A DNA stretch of 41,338 bases from UBA6544 sp049601975 (GCA_049601975.1 JBMYRC010000023.1:1-41338), one strand, 5' to 3'; positions 1 through 9,141 are shown, counted from the first letter of the stretch. Made by a program: numbers and translations. The notes: generated by a model not told the origin, from the sequence alone.

Positions 1-34
1 GGGCGCCGCTGATCTCGATTCCGGAAAGCCTGAC

Positions 35-1057
35 TTAGACCTTCCAGGTATGTCCTTGGCGCAGCAATGTGTTCAAGTCAGCGTCCGCCGACTTCGCCTT
101 GGCCGCATCTATTTGAGCGTAGACTGCCGTATCGTAGCTGGTCGACGGGTTACAATAGACAACGCCGAGGGCGACCGGGAAGCTGGGCGGGTCCATGCTG
201 CAGAGCATCATCGCCAACATCTTGTTGGTCTCATCATGGACGAGGATATCGTCTTCGGTAATGCCGTTCTCGCCGATGATGACGACTTCGAGTTCGGCGA
301 GGCCCGCCTTCATGCGCAGGCCTTTCTCGCTGTCCTTACCGAAAATCAGCGGCTTGCCGTGCTCAACATGGACCTGCATATCGGCAGCCACCGACTTGTC
401 CGTGAAGTGCTTGAAGACGCCGTCGTTATAGACGATGCAATTCTGGAAGATCTCGACGAAGGATGCGCCCTTGTGCTCATGCGCGCGCGACAAGACGCCA
501 GGCATATGCTTTTGCAATGTATCGACAGTACGTGCCACAAACCGAGCGCCACTGCCGAGCGCAAAGCTACCCGCGTTCAGGGGCGTATCGACCGAGCCCA
601 TCGGCGTCGACGGCGACCGCGTGCCGACCCTAGACGTCGGTGAGTATTGCCCCTTCGTCAGACCGTAGATTTCGTTGTTGAACAATAGGACCTGCAAATC
701 AACGTTACGCCGTAACAAGTGCAACATGTGATTGCCGCCGATAGACAAGCCGTCACCGTCGCCGGAGACGACCCAAATGTCGAGCTCCGGATTGGCCAAC
801 TTCACACCGGTTGCAATCGCGGCGGCACGGCCATGGATCGTATGGAAGCCATAGGTCGAAAGGTAATATGGAAAGCGCGCGGCGCAGCCGATACCGGAGA
901 CGAATACCGTTTTCTCGCGGGAGACGCCCATTTGCGCCAGCGACGAGCGAACCCCTTTGACGATGGCGTAATCACCACACCCTGGGCACCAGCGAACCTC
1001 TTGATCGGACGTGAAATCTTTCGCCGTCAGCTTTTCGGTTGTTGCGATATCGTTCAT
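35..1057 (-). CDS. korB: 2-oxoacid:ferredoxin oxidoreductase beta subunit
   Basis: This is the thiamine-diphosphate and Fe-S subunit of a 2-oxoglutarate-type ferredoxin oxidoreductase. The family decarboxylates a 2-oxoacid to the acyl-CoA and reduces ferredoxin in the cytoplasm. The 340-aa protein has WCPGCGDY with Cys24 and Cys27, GIGC with Cys58 and FQNC with Cys207, the four-Cys pattern that binds one 4Fe-4S cluster. The thiamine-diphosphate/Mg motif is GDGDG near residue 99, ending at Asn127-Asn128. The start lies one base past the korA stop, with GGGAAG seven bases upstream inside the end of korA, so the two are translationally coupled. Length is normal for KorB. The preferred substrate (2-oxoglutarate or another 2-oxoacid) cannot be fixed from sequence alone; the fused alpha partner favours 2-oxoglutarate. 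Confidence 0.93.
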   Translation of the reverse strand: MNDIATTEKLTAKDFTSDQEVRWCPGCGDYAIVKGVRSSLAQMGVSREKTVFVSGIGCAARFPYYLSTYGFHTIHGRAAAIATGVKLANPELDIWVVSGDGDGLSIGGNHMLHLLRRNVDLQVLLFNNEIYGLTKGQYSPTSRVGTRSPSTPMGSVDTPLNAGSFALGSGARFVARTVDTLQKHMPGVLSRAHEHKGASFVEIFQNCIVYNDGVFKHFTDKSVAADMQVHVEHGKPLIFGKDSEKGLRMKAGLAELEVVIIGENGITEDDILVHDETNKMLAMMLCSMDPPSFPVALGVVYCNPSTSYDTAVYAQIDAAKAKSADADLNTLLRQGHTWKV

Positions 1058-1058
1058 A

Positions 1059-2924
1059 TCAGCTTCCCAATATATCGTTGATGGCGGTTTCGATTTCGGA
1101 AATCTTGAACGGCTTACCTGTGATTAGGTTAAACCCTTCTGCCGGCACCAAATACTGATCCCGGAGGACGGTCTTAAGTTGTCCGGTGTTCATTTCCGGT
1201 ACCAACACTTTGTCGAACCGGCTGAGCAAGTCGCCGAGGTTGCGCGGCAATGGCCAGAGATGGCGCAAATGAATGTGCGAGACCGCAAGGCCGCGCTCGC
1301 GGGTGTTCGCCACCGCCCGGCTGATCGGACCATATGTCGAGCCCCAGCCGACAACCACGAGCTGCCCGGAATCGCCACCCTGTGCGATCTCTTGCAGCGG
1401 GATATCGTTGGCGATGTTTTCAATCTTATTCTTCCGCACCATCGTCATCTGATGATGGTTGTCGGGATCGTAGGAGATATGACCGCTATTGTAGGCTTTC
1501 TCGAGGCCACCGATACGATGCTCCAATCCCGGCGTGCCAGGCTTGACCCACGGGCGCGCCAAGGTTTCGTCGTCCCGCATATAGGGATGGAAGCCCTCGG
1601 TTTCCTCGTGATACTCCACCGGGAAGGCCTCATAGGTCGAGAAATCGGGGATCATCCACGGTTCGGCCGCATTTACGATATAGGTATCACTGAGGACCAT
1701 GACCGGCGTCATGTACTTCGTCGCCAAGCGTACCGCCTCGATGCCAACCTCGAAACAATCGGCGGGCGAACGGGCGGAAATAACCACCAACGGGCTGTCA
1801 CCGTTGCGACCATAAATCGACTGATAGAGGTCGGATTGTTCGGTCTTCGTCGGCATGCCGGTCGAGGGTCCCGCGCGCTGCGAGTTCACGATGATCATCG
1901 GCAATTCGGTCATCACCGCGAGGCCGATGGATTCGCCTTTAAGGGCGACACCGGGACCTGAACTCGATGTAATGCCGAGTGAGCCCGCATAAGACGCGCC
2001 AAGCGCGGCTCCGACAGCGGCAATTTCGTCCTCTGCCTGGAATGTCACGACATCAAAATTCTTCAGGCTCGCCAAGGAATGCAGGAGACCCGAGGCCGGC
2101 GTAATCGGATATGAACAGAAGACGAGATTGGTTTCGGCCAATTTACTACCCGCCGTCAGGCCCCAGGCCATGGCGTCGGTACCGGTCACATTACGATACT
2201 CGCCCGCTGGTAGCTCAGCCGACGGCACGACATAACTACCGATCTCGCCCATCTCCGCCGTCTCGCCAAAGGCGTGGCCGGCGTTCAATGCGCTGATATT
2301 TGCTTGGGCGATCTTCGGCAGCTTCGCGAACTTCTCGTTCAACCATTTGACGGTCGGCGTGCGCTCACGGCCATAAAGCCAATAAACGAGACCCAAGGTC
2401 CAAAAGTTCTTACAGCGAAGTCCCTCTTTTGAGGTCACCTCGAATTCCTTAACCGATTCGAGGGTCAATTTCGAGATGTCGATTTTGACGACGCGAAACT
2501 TGGCCAGCGTGTCGTCTTCTAACGGGTCGGTGGTCCAGCCGGCTTTTTCGTAGTTCCGGGCGGTGAAGGCGCCGACGTCTAGAATGACGAGCCCGCCGTT
2601 CTTCAAATCACCGATATTAACCTTTAGCGCGGCGGGATTAAGTACCACCAAAACATCCGGTGCATCACCAGATGTCTCGATCGCCCGGGCGCCGAAGTTG
2701 ATCTGAAACGCGGAGACGCCGAAGGTCGTGCCGATTGGCGCTCGTATTTCGGCGGGAAAATCCGGGAATGTGGCGAGATCGTTACCCGCCAGTGCCGTCG
2801 TGTCGGTGAATTGACTGCCGGTAATCTGAACGCCATCGCCCGAATCACCCGCAAAGCGAATGACGACCGAGTCGAGTTCCTGGCGAGGCTTCGACTCGCG
2901 AGCTTCCGCAGTAACCGCTGACAT
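1059..2924 (-). CDS. korA: 2-oxoacid:ferredoxin oxidoreductase alpha subunit (gamma-alpha fusion)
   Basis: Large subunit of the same enzyme. An N-terminal gamma-type domain (roughly residues 10-190, opening with IRFAGDSGDGVQ) is fused to the pyrimidine-binding alpha domain (from about residue 200, with the FCSYPITPAS motif). This order is the usual KorA fusion. The start is placed at the ATG at 2924, giving 621 aa, because AGGAG lies upstream of it and family members begin about here. The frame stays open further upstream to 2966 but without a better ribosome site. korB follows after one base. A candidate promoter is seen at 2960-2988. The ferredoxin reductase gene lies upstream on the same strand, so reduced ferredoxin made here could be passed to NADP or drawn from NADPH. 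Confidence 0.93.
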   Translation of the reverse strand: MSAVTAEARESKPRQELDSVVIRFAGDSGDGVQITGSQFTDTTALAGNDLATFPDFPAEIRAPIGTTFGVSAFQINFGARAIETSGDAPDVLVVLNPAALKVNIGDLKNGGLVILDVGAFTARNYEKAGWTTDPLEDDTLAKFRVVKIDISKLTLESVKEFEVTSKEGLRCKNFWTLGLVYWLYGRERTPTVKWLNEKFAKLPKIAQANISALNAGHAFGETAEMGEIGSYVVPSAELPAGEYRNVTGTDAMAWGLTAGSKLAETNLVFCSYPITPASGLLHSLASLKNFDVVTFQAEDEIAAVGAALGASYAGSLGITSSSGPGVALKGESIGLAVMTELPMIIVNSQRAGPSTGMPTKTEQSDLYQSIYGRNGDSPLVVISARSPADCFEVGIEAVRLATKYMTPVMVLSDTYIVNAAEPWMIPDFSTYEAFPVEYHEETEGFHPYMRDDETLARPWVKPGTPGLEHRIGGLEKAYNSGHISYDPDNHHQMTMVRKNKIENIANDIPLQEIAQGGDSGQLVVVGWGSTYGPISRAVANTRERGLAVSHIHLRHLWPLPRNLGDLLSRFDKVLVPEMNTGQLKTVLRDQYLVPAEGFNLITGKPFKISEIETAINDILGS

Positions 2925-2959
2925 GATGCCTTCGTCTCCTAGAAACGCCTGATGTTTGG

Positions 2960-2988
2960 AATACAATCTAGCATGATCATCCGATCAA
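2960..2988 (-). promoter_or_regulatory. Candidate promoter for korAB
   Basis: Reading the minus strand, TTGATC (2983-2988) is followed after 17 bases by TGTATT (2960-2965). That puts a start of transcription about 29 bases before the korA ATG. Each hexamer matches the housekeeping consensus at about four of six positions, so this is a moderate candidate only. Confidence 0.35.
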
Positions 2989-3100
2989 TTGACCTCACAG
3001 TTCCGCGTTTGGCGGAGACTGCTCCTCCCACTTAAGGCTGCGTTGATAACATTGCGACCGATTAATACCAAATTCCTTGGTTTTTAGGTGGCCGAAAATT

Positions 3101-3112
3101 TGTACTTGTACA
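3101..3112. promoter_or_regulatory. Small inverted repeat TGTAC-TT-GTACA
   Basis: A 5-2-5 inverted repeat lies in the 214-base gap between the ferredoxin reductase and korA, 26 bases beyond the reductase stop. It could be a regulator site for korAB. No regulator is implied by the sequence itself and it may be chance. Confidence 0.2.
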
Positions 3113-3138
3113 TACAATCTACAGAGGGTCCGTCAAGC

Positions 3139-4449
3139 TTATCCGTCAAGCACAGCCAGCATTTCGGGAATACGCGTCAATTTACGCCGTGGCGCACCCT
3201 CCGCCGCTGCTGATTTCTCGGCTTCATCGATTTTCTGCCAATCTGAGTAATCAACCCAACGAACACTCTTTTTGGCGAGTAATTCCTCCAGTCCTGCCCG
3301 CCCGGCTTTACCGCCGTCGGTGCAATCTTCCTGAATCTGCCGAGACGCTGCGTCTCCATCGTGTTTGTTGGTACCGATGACGCCAGTCGGTCCGCGCCTG
3401 ATCCAACCGACCGCATAGACGCCTTCCGATACGCGCCCTTCATCGTTCTGAATTACGCCATTGCGTTCATCGAAGGGAACACCGTCCAGTGGTTGGCCTT
3501 GGTAACCGATGGCCGGAATTACGATGCCGCATGGGATGTCGTAAGTCTCTCCGGTGCCGACAGCGCGACCATCGCGTACCTCCGTCTTCTCCAACCGGAT
3601 GCCTTCAACCGTATCGCCACCCAGGATTTCAACGGGAGAGGCGTAAAATTGGAAATGCACGCGGCGCTTGCGGCCGGCCGGCTCCGCGTCGACAAAACTT
3701 CGGAGCGTTCCCAGGTTTTTATCCTTGAGACGACGATCCCGGTCGCTCATCTCCTCTTCCGCTGGCACCTCGTCCGGAATTTGCGCCGCGTCGATGATCG
3801 GCGTGCACTCTTGCAGTTCGCCCATCTCGCGCAATTCGACATTGGTGAACTTCGCTTCCACTGGCCCGCGACGGCCGACCATATAGACGTCTTCCAGCGG
3901 CGCCGCATGGATAGCGTCGGCGGCATGTGTCGCGATATCGGTCGTCGACATCTCGTCCGGCGTCTTGACCAAGACGCGGGCGCAATCGATCGCCACGTTG
4001 CCGTTACCAATAACGACAACTGCCTTGGTATTCAGATCCGGCTCCAGGTCGCGAAAATCGGGGTGGCCGTTGTACCAACCGACGAAATCGGCGGAGCCGA
4101 ACACGCCCTTTTTATCCTCGCCCGGCACACCGAGCTTGCGGTCATACGGCGAGCCAATGGCCAGAACGACAGCGTCATAGAGACCTTTTAGCTCCTCGAT
4201 ACTGACATCTTGGCCGACATCGACGTTACCGAAATAGGCAACGCTATCGTTCAGCGCGGTCTTCTCGTAAGCGCGTGAAACATTCTTCGTCTTTTGATGG
4301 TCGGGGGCGACGCCGGCTCTGATCAAGCCAAACGGTGTTGGCAGTCGGTCAATGACATCTATTTCGCAGTCTGCCCCAGATTTAATCAACGCATCCGCCG
4401 TATAAAATCCGCTGGGGCCGGAACCGACAATTGCAACACGCACGGTCAT
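3139..4449 (-). CDS. Ferredoxin/adrenodoxin-type NADP(+) reductase (FprA-like flavoprotein)
   Basis: A 436-aa FAD flavoprotein of the adrenodoxin-reductase/FprA group, which moves electrons between NADPH and ferredoxin. The FAD Rossmann motif is at the extreme N-terminus (VGSGPSGFYTADAL, about residues 8-21). A second dinucleotide motif for NADP is VIGNGNVAIDCARVL, near residue 146. GWIRRGPTGVIGTNK near residue 350 is typical of this subfamily and unlike plant-type FNR. GGAGG lies nine bases before the ATG. Its position just upstream of korAB on the same strand suggests it services the same ferredoxin pool; that link is inferred. The 214-base gap suggests korAB can also be transcribed separately. 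Confidence 0.88.
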   Translation of the reverse strand: MTVRVAIVGSGPSGFYTADALIKSGADCEIDVIDRLPTPFGLIRAGVAPDHQKTKNVSRAYEKTALNDSVAYFGNVDVGQDVSIEELKGLYDAVVLAIGSPYDRKLGVPGEDKKGVFGSADFVGWYNGHPDFRDLEPDLNTKAVVVIGNGNVAIDCARVLVKTPDEMSTTDIATHAADAIHAAPLEDVYMVGRRGPVEAKFTNVELREMGELQECTPIIDAAQIPDEVPAEEEMSDRDRRLKDKNLGTLRSFVDAEPAGRKRRVHFQFYASPVEILGGDTVEGIRLEKTEVRDGRAVGTGETYDIPCGIVIPAIGYQGQPLDGVPFDERNGVIQNDEGRVSEGVYAVGWIRRGPTGVIGTNKHDGDAASRQIQEDCTDGGKAGRAGLEELLAKKSVRWVDYSDWQKIDEAEKSAAAEGAPRRKLTRIPEMLAVLDG

Positions 4450-4595
4450 CCGGGCGTTCCTCCGTGGTACTTAATTTTAATTACGCAATTGGGGCGAAAC
4501 GTAGCGCAATCAATTCATGGACGCCATAAAGATCGGCGAAACAGATGGAATATTTGCCACGATCCCGTCGGACAGCTCTCAACCGCGATCCGGTG

Positions 4596-4859
4596 TTAGT
4601 GCAACAACAGTTCTTGGCGCACCGATCGGGTCTTCGCAGGACCGATATTCTCCCGGCTCATGACAGCGACCGAATGAATCGCCGCGTCGATATTGCCACG
4701 CCAATAATCCAAGAATTCATGCAACTTGGGATACTGAGGAGCGAAGTCGTTGAACTGCCACACAAAGCTTTGGATCAAGACCGGATGATCCGGCATGTAA
4801 TACAAAATCTCCGCGGTCGTCAGCCGATAACCTTCCAATTGCAGTGCTAGATCATTCAT
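4596..4859 (-). CDS. usg: Usg family protein
   Basis: An 87-aa protein of the alphaproteobacterial Usg family, recognised by its N-terminal pattern: a short amphipathic lead, then LTTAEILYYMPDHP, a VWQFNDFAPQYP segment and LDYWRGNIDAAIHSV. The molecular role of Usg is not known to me; the name comes from its place upstream of genes in other alphaproteobacteria. It has no signal peptide or membrane span. It sits alone, 146 bases upstream of the ferredoxin reductase on the same strand. Its value here is mostly taxonomic, since the family is essentially alphaproteobacterial. Confidence 0.8.
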   Translation of the reverse strand: MNDLALQLEGYRLTTAEILYYMPDHPVLIQSFVWQFNDFAPQYPKLHEFLDYWRGNIDAAIHSVAVMSRENIGPAKTRSVRQELLLH

Positions 4860-5022
4860 CGCTCAACTATGCTCCCTGCTATTGTCCAACTAAGAACAAC
4901 AGTCTGCGGGAACCAGATTTTTAGAGCAATAAAACTTGGCAATAACAATGCATTAGCAGCGTTCAATTACGACTGCGAACAACGACTGAATGGCTAAATT
5001 TTAGAGAAAGTAGAAAATCAGA

Positions 5023-5065
5023 GGGGCCGGGACACGTGTGCGCGACCCTAGCGCGCCCCGACCCC
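5023..5065 (-). terminator. Likely rho-independent terminator after the 143-aa gene
   Basis: GGGGCCGGG (5023-5031) pairs with CCCGACCCC (5057-5065) with one internal mismatch. On the minus strand the stem is followed by a partly T-rich stretch (TCTGATTTTC). It lies about 40 bases past the stop of the 143-aa gene. The loop is long (25 bases), which weakens the call. Confidence 0.45.
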
Positions 5066-5105
5066 TTTAGCGTCACCCCGAAGAGCAACGCAAACTGAAT
5101 GACGG

Positions 5106-5537
5106 CTAGCTTGCCGCGCGATAGCGAATGCCGAGGATATCGTCCAACACGGACAGGCCGTTATCCTTCGCGGGCGCGGCCGGCAAATTCATTTGAAAGT
5201 AAGAATATAGATCGAGCGCCGCGTGCTTTTCGGTTCCAAGGCGCAAATGCAGCATCAGGAAATGCGCATCATCTGCGGACAAAAGATCTCCGTCTTGCAG
5301 AAACTCAATCAGGCTCTCGGCGGCGCCTCGGCTCAGTCGACGCGGATCAAAGGTCGCTGCGGCCAGCGACAACAATGCGCTTTTCGCCGCCAGCTTGGGC
5401 TCGTTGACCGAATCAAAATGTCCCCCCGCGACCGGTAGTTCGCGGCGTTTGCGTGGCACGATCGCCATAGCTGCTAGAGTGGCCTCTTCCTGACGGGTGA
5501 CACCGCGGAACGAATTCTTCAGCAACTCTATTTTCAT
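5106..5537 (-). CDS. Hypothetical protein, 143 aa
   Basis: I do not recognise this protein. It is 143 aa with no signal peptide and no membrane span. There is a basic patch (VPRKRREL, about residues 27-34), a long predicted helical middle rich in Ala and Leu (AAKSALLSLAAATFDPRRLS), then a second helical part around LSADDAHFLMLHLRLG, and a C-terminal VLDDILGIRYR. The ATG at 5537 has no clear ribosome site; the next in-frame ATG is at residue 24. Coding is supported by the GC-rich third positions, a plausible terminator downstream, and a long upstream spacer shared with a divergent marR. No function is proposed. Confidence 0.6.
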   Translation of the reverse strand: MKIELLKNSFRGVTRQEEATLAAMAIVPRKRRELPVAGGHFDSVNEPKLAAKSALLSLAAATFDPRRLSRGAAESLIEFLQDGDLLSADDAHFLMLHLRLGTEKHAALDLYSYFQMNLPAAPAKDNGLSVLDDILGIRYRAAS

Positions 5538-5845
5538 GGCTCAAAATCCATAATTGTGATCTTTGCCTGTAAACAGTGCATGTTCCGTGCCGATTATTTA
5601 TCATTATCCATCAATGAGTTAACGCCCAAACTGGGCAAATCGTTCCCCTTTCGAGATGCTTGAAAGGGTCAAATCGGCAATTTTGTCCCAGTGCTAGGCA
5701 AATTTGGCCTCTCGCCCCCCGCAAAGGTGACAATGACAAGAAACGCTCATGCATGACGCATCGATTTCCGCGGATTGAGTGCCCTCGACATTTAACAAGC
5801 GCGCTTATAATATAAAGATCCAATCTCCCTACGCGCGAGACAGCG
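5538..5845. other. 308-base divergent intergenic region
   Basis: Between the start of the 143-aa gene (minus) and marR (plus). It holds the marR promoter at 5785-5811. It also holds an inverted repeat CCCTTTC/GAAAGGG (5646-5652 and 5662-5668, loop of nine) that might form a hairpin. There is no run of T after it on either strand. No open frame here looks coding. Confidence 0.6.
5785..5811 (+). promoter_or_regulatory. marR promoter with internal palindrome
   Basis: TCGACA (5785-5790) and a perfect TATAAT (5806-5811) are 15 bases apart. Transcription would begin near 5818, about 28 bases before the ATG. The spacer ends in the perfect palindrome AAGCGCGCTT (5797-5806), which overlaps the -10 box. 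That is where a MarR protein would bind to repress its own gene. The tRNA-Lys promoter in this window uses the same TCGACA box. Confidence 0.55.
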
Positions 5846-6343
5846 ATGAGCGACGCATATATCGATAGTAGCGAAGAGGAAGTCTGGGCGGCCGAGCAAT
5901 CTCCGGGGTTCTTACTCTGGCACTTGGAAAACCTCTGGCAACGCGAGCAACGGCGCACGCTCGACCCATTCGGCGTCACAACGGTGCAGTTCCTGCTCTT
6001 GTCCGGACTGGCGGCCTCGGGCGCCGGCGAGACCGTGTCGCAAATTGCTCTGGCGGGACGCTGCCGCACGGACCCGATGATGACGTCTCAAGTTGTGCGA
6101 ACTCTCGCGCGGATGGGACTGGTTGAAAGAATGCGGGACAAGGTCGATAAACGTGCCTTCGCGGTGCGCCTTACGGAAGAAGGCCGGGCCCTGCAAAGCC
6201 GGAGCGAAGCCGCGGTGCGTGCAGTAGAGGATAAGTTCTTCGCGGCCTTGGGTTCGGATGTTCCGGCCTTCGCCAATGCGCTCCGAGTGCTGGGCGGCGA
6301 ACGCCCGCGCCAACGAGTGCAGGCCAGCTCGCGAACTGCCTAG
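5846..6343 (+). CDS. MarR family transcriptional regulator
   Basis: A 165-aa winged-helix regulator. The MarR core runs from about residue 25 to 135. It includes an N-terminal dimerisation helix (FLLWHLENLWQREQRR) and the recognition helix region (CRTDPMMTSQVVRTLARMG). The wing follows with the family's basic pattern VERMRDKVDKRAFAVRLT. The C-terminal helix is AVRAVEDKFFAAL. It probably binds DNA as a dimer and is released by a small ligand; the ligand is not predictable. It is divergent from the 143-aa gene and convergent with the helicase, whose stop codon it overlaps by four bases (CTAG, 6340-6343). Auto-regulation is suggested by the palindrome in its promoter. Confidence 0.88.
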   Translation: MSDAYIDSSEEEVWAAEQSPGFLLWHLENLWQREQRRTLDPFGVTTVQFLLLSGLAASGAGETVSQIALAGRCRTDPMMTSQVVRTLARMGLVERMRDKVDKRAFAVRLTEEGRALQSRSEAAVRAVEDKFFAALGSDVPAFANALRVLGGERPRQRVQASSRTA

Positions 6344-9072
6344 TTTTTATCAAAGAAGGTTTTGACGTTGGCGACCGCTTCCGCCAGCCCGACCCGCTCG
6401 ATTTCCACACCTTCCGGGAACGCACCGCCAAGCCGCGACGGCATCATCGGGTCCAGCATCACGAATATACCGCGATCCCCGGCGCGCCGGATCATCCGTC
6501 CGTACGCCTGTTTCAAGCGCAGCCGTGTCAACATATCGTCATAAGCCCGCGCGCCGAAGGCCTTGCGCCGAGCCCGATGCAGAATGGTGGGGCGCGGCCA
6601 CGGCACCCGATCGAAGACGATGAGACGCAAGCTTGAACCCGGCACATCAACGCCGTCGCGCACCGCGTCCGTGCCCAACAGACAGGCATCCTCTTCAGCC
6701 CGGAAGATGTCGATCAAAGTTGGCAGGTTCAAGTCATCGACATGTTGGGCAAGCAGCGGCAGGCCCGCGCGGTCAAGCGGTTCGATCAAACGGCCATGCA
6801 CCGCCCGCAATCTGGAAATCGCCGTGAACAGACCGAGTGCCCCACCGCCGGACGCTAGAAATAATTCGCGGTAGGCCGAGGCGACCTGTCCCAAATCGTC
6901 CTTGCGCACATCGTTGACGACCAACACACGGGTCATTTCCGCATAATTAAATGGCGACGGCACCGCCGCGCGCACCGCCGGGCTCGGTAAATGAACGGCC
7001 CCGGTCCGGGTCTCTGCAGCAGCCCAATCTGCATCCGGATCACCGGTCCCGTCTCTGAGCGTCGCGGAGGTGATGACGACGCCTTGCGCCGATCCGACGA
7101 CGTGTTCGGCGAACGGCATGCTCGGATCAAGCCAATGGCGATGCATACCGACATCGATATCGCGGCCGCCGTACCGCTGAACACTGAACCAATCGATGAA
7201 CCGCTCCGGCGTCTCGCTAGCCAAGGATTCAAGCATGCTGCGCCACGCGGCAACGACGTCTTCGCCTCTGTTCTGCAGAGACCGGATCATCGATTCTATC
7301 CGCTGCCGCGTCGCGGTCTCCATTTCATCCGCTTCGTCATCGAGGCGGGCGATCAGCGATTCCCGCAATACCTTAATCGGCTGCGACAGACGTCCGAGGC
7401 CTTGCGCCAGTTGCGCCGCCGCCTCTAACAATCCCGGCACCAATTCGCCAATATCGCATTCGAGATCATAGGGCCCGTCGATACCGTTTGCGCGCGCATA
7501 AACCTGGCCGCGGACCGCGCCGAGAAACGATTCCGCAACACCACGCGGCTCTCCTTCGCCGATGCGTTGACGCCAACCTTCGCCCGGCAAGACCCCCGCC
7601 GATCGCAACACTTCGTCGAGTGCCGCCAAGTCATCGTCACCGGTCAGCAGATCTTCTATCCGACGTTTCAGACCTCGGGCTCGCCCTGATCCCCGAGTCT
7701 CCGCACCGCGCAGCCAACGCCGCAGCTCCGCCGCTTCACGACCGCTCAATAGAGCGGAAAACGCGCTGTCGGCCGCCTCGAAGACGTGATGTCCCTCATC
7801 GAAGACGAAATGCGTTGGCCGGGATTGATTGTCGAGCGATCCGCGCGCCGCCTGGACCATCACCAAAGCATGATTAGCGATCACGAGATCGGCCCGCCGC
7901 GCCCGGCGCACACCGCGCTCGATATAGCATTTCTGGTAATGCTGGCAGGCGGAGTAGATGCATTCCCCGTGATGATCGCTGAGATCGAGAGTCCGGCGCG
8001 CGCCGAGCAAATCGACGAGCCACGATGGAAAATCACCACCGGTCAAATCACCGTCCCGCGTCCGCGCCGCCCAGCGCGCCAGCAACCCAAGCGCGATGGC
8101 TTCGTGCTGATTTGTGCCGGCCCCGCGCAGAGCCTCCTCCATATTCAACAAGCAGAGATAGTTCTCTCGCCCCTTGCGTACGACGACGCGCCGCGCCTTC
8201 AGCGACGGGTCCGGATATAGGCGGTCCAGTTCCTGGTCGATCTGATGTTGTAAGTTCCGTGTATAAGTCGAAAGCCAAACCGGCGCTTCATTCTTCTCCG
8301 CCCACACGCTCGCGGGCGCGATATAGCCGAGCGTCTTGCCGACGCCGGTCCCGGCTTCGGCCAGCACGAGATTTGGCGCGCCCTCGACATTCCTTGCTCG
8401 AAAGGCCCCCGACGCCGCCGACGCGTAATCCGCTTGGCTAGGGCGCGGCTCGGAGGTCTCGTCCAATAATTGTGCGAGGCGATGCCGCGCTTCTTCCGGC
8501 TCAACCGGGTAAGAGGCGGGCGGCGGCGGTGGCGCGTGTTCCGACCATTCCGGCAAGCGCCGCCAAACGTCGAGACCGGCGGCCGGAGATCGGGCGGGGT
8601 CCACCTCACCCTCTTCGCCGAGCGCCGCTAGCACCGAGGGGCCCCACGCCCAACCGCCCTGCGCCATTGCCCAAGCAACTGGCCGGGCATCGCGCTCTTC
8701 AACTTCGGCCAGCATTTGCAAAAGCGTTTGCGCAGCACGGACGAGGGCAAAGGCCGCACCCGCTGGGCGGTGGCCGACTTCCAGCCCCAGGGCCTCGCCA
8801 AGGCCGCGCGGCGTCGGCACGCAAAAATCCAGCGGTCGAACGAAGGCGAATAATTCCAAGACATCGAATGCCGCGAACCGTTTGAGAGAGAGCCGCCCCG
8901 CCGTCGCCGGGCCATGACACAATAGCGGACGCACACCTTCATTGATGCGCTTGGCCACCGCCACAAGCGAAAGCTCCTCAATCTCGCCCGTTGGATAGAG
9001 CCAAGCCGCGCCGGAAAGACCGGTGGCGAGAGCTGGTGCGTCAGGGAGAATTATCCGAGGGGGATTCGTCAT
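6340..9072 (-). CDS. ATP-dependent DNA helicase, DinG/Rad3 (XPD-like) family
   Basis: A 910-aa superfamily 2 helicase, predicted 5'-3', of the DinG/YoaA type. Walker A is EAGTGVGKT (residues 239-247) and the Walker B box is DEGH in FVFDEGHHVFE. Cysteines at YLCLLN and then GEC, SAC and KCY match the four-Cys Fe-S cluster of this family. The second RecA lobe has VITSATLRDG and, near the end, LRLKQAYGRMIRR (motif VI). The N-terminal 180 residues lie where some relatives carry a DnaQ-like exonuclease. No exonuclease acidic motif is clear here, so that part is uncharacterised. The likely role is unwinding damaged, R-looped or G-rich DNA during repair. It stands alone, divergent from lysS. Confidence 0.88.
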   Translation of the reverse strand: MTNPPRIILPDAPALATGLSGAAWLYPTGEIEELSLVAVAKRINEGVRPLLCHGPATAGRLSLKRFAAFDVLELFAFVRPLDFCVPTPRGLGEALGLEVGHRPAGAAFALVRAAQTLLQMLAEVEERDARPVAWAMAQGGWAWGPSVLAALGEEGEVDPARSPAAGLDVWRRLPEWSEHAPPPPPASYPVEPEEARHRLAQLLDETSEPRPSQADYASAASGAFRARNVEGAPNLVLAEAGTGVGKTLGYIAPASVWAEKNEAPVWLSTYTRNLQHQIDQELDRLYPDPSLKARRVVVRKGRENYLCLLNMEEALRGAGTNQHEAIALGLLARWAARTRDGDLTGGDFPSWLVDLLGARRTLDLSDHHGECIYSACQHYQKCYIERGVRRARRADLVIANHALVMVQAARGSLDNQSRPTHFVFDEGHHVFEAADSAFSALLSGREAAELRRWLRGAETRGSGRARGLKRRIEDLLTGDDDLAALDEVLRSAGVLPGEGWRQRIGEGEPRGVAESFLGAVRGQVYARANGIDGPYDLECDIGELVPGLLEAAAQLAQGLGRLSQPIKVLRESLIARLDDEADEMETATRQRIESMIRSLQNRGEDVVAAWRSMLESLASETPERFIDWFSVQRYGGRDIDVGMHRHWLDPSMPFAEHVVGSAQGVVITSATLRDGTGDPDADWAAAETRTGAVHLPSPAVRAAVPSPFNYAEMTRVLVVNDVRKDDLGQVASAYRELFLASGGGALGLFTAISRLRAVHGRLIEPLDRAGLPLLAQHVDDLNLPTLIDIFRAEEDACLLGTDAVRDGVDVPGSSLRLIVFDRVPWPRPTILHRARRKAFGARAYDDMLTRLRLKQAYGRMIRRAGDRGIFVMLDPMMPSRLGGAFPEGVEIERVGLAEAVANVKTFFDKN

Positions 9073-9112
9073 ATTCCGTCTATACTAGCCTCTCGAAGCG
9101 GTGTCGTCTCGG

Positions 9113-9141
9113 TTGACGGGCTGCGGCGCGCGACATAGTGT
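9113..9141 (+). promoter_or_regulatory. Candidate lysS promoter
   Basis: TTGACG (9113-9118) and TAGTGT (9136-9141) are separated by 17 bases. The -10 box overlaps the upstream GTG at 9138, so a transcript from here would begin near 9148. This favours the ATG at 9180 as the lysS start. Confidence 0.4.

Noticed and set aside
1179..1961. A 260-codon plus-strand frame opposite korA.
   Set aside because: It is a shadow frame within a strongly supported gene.
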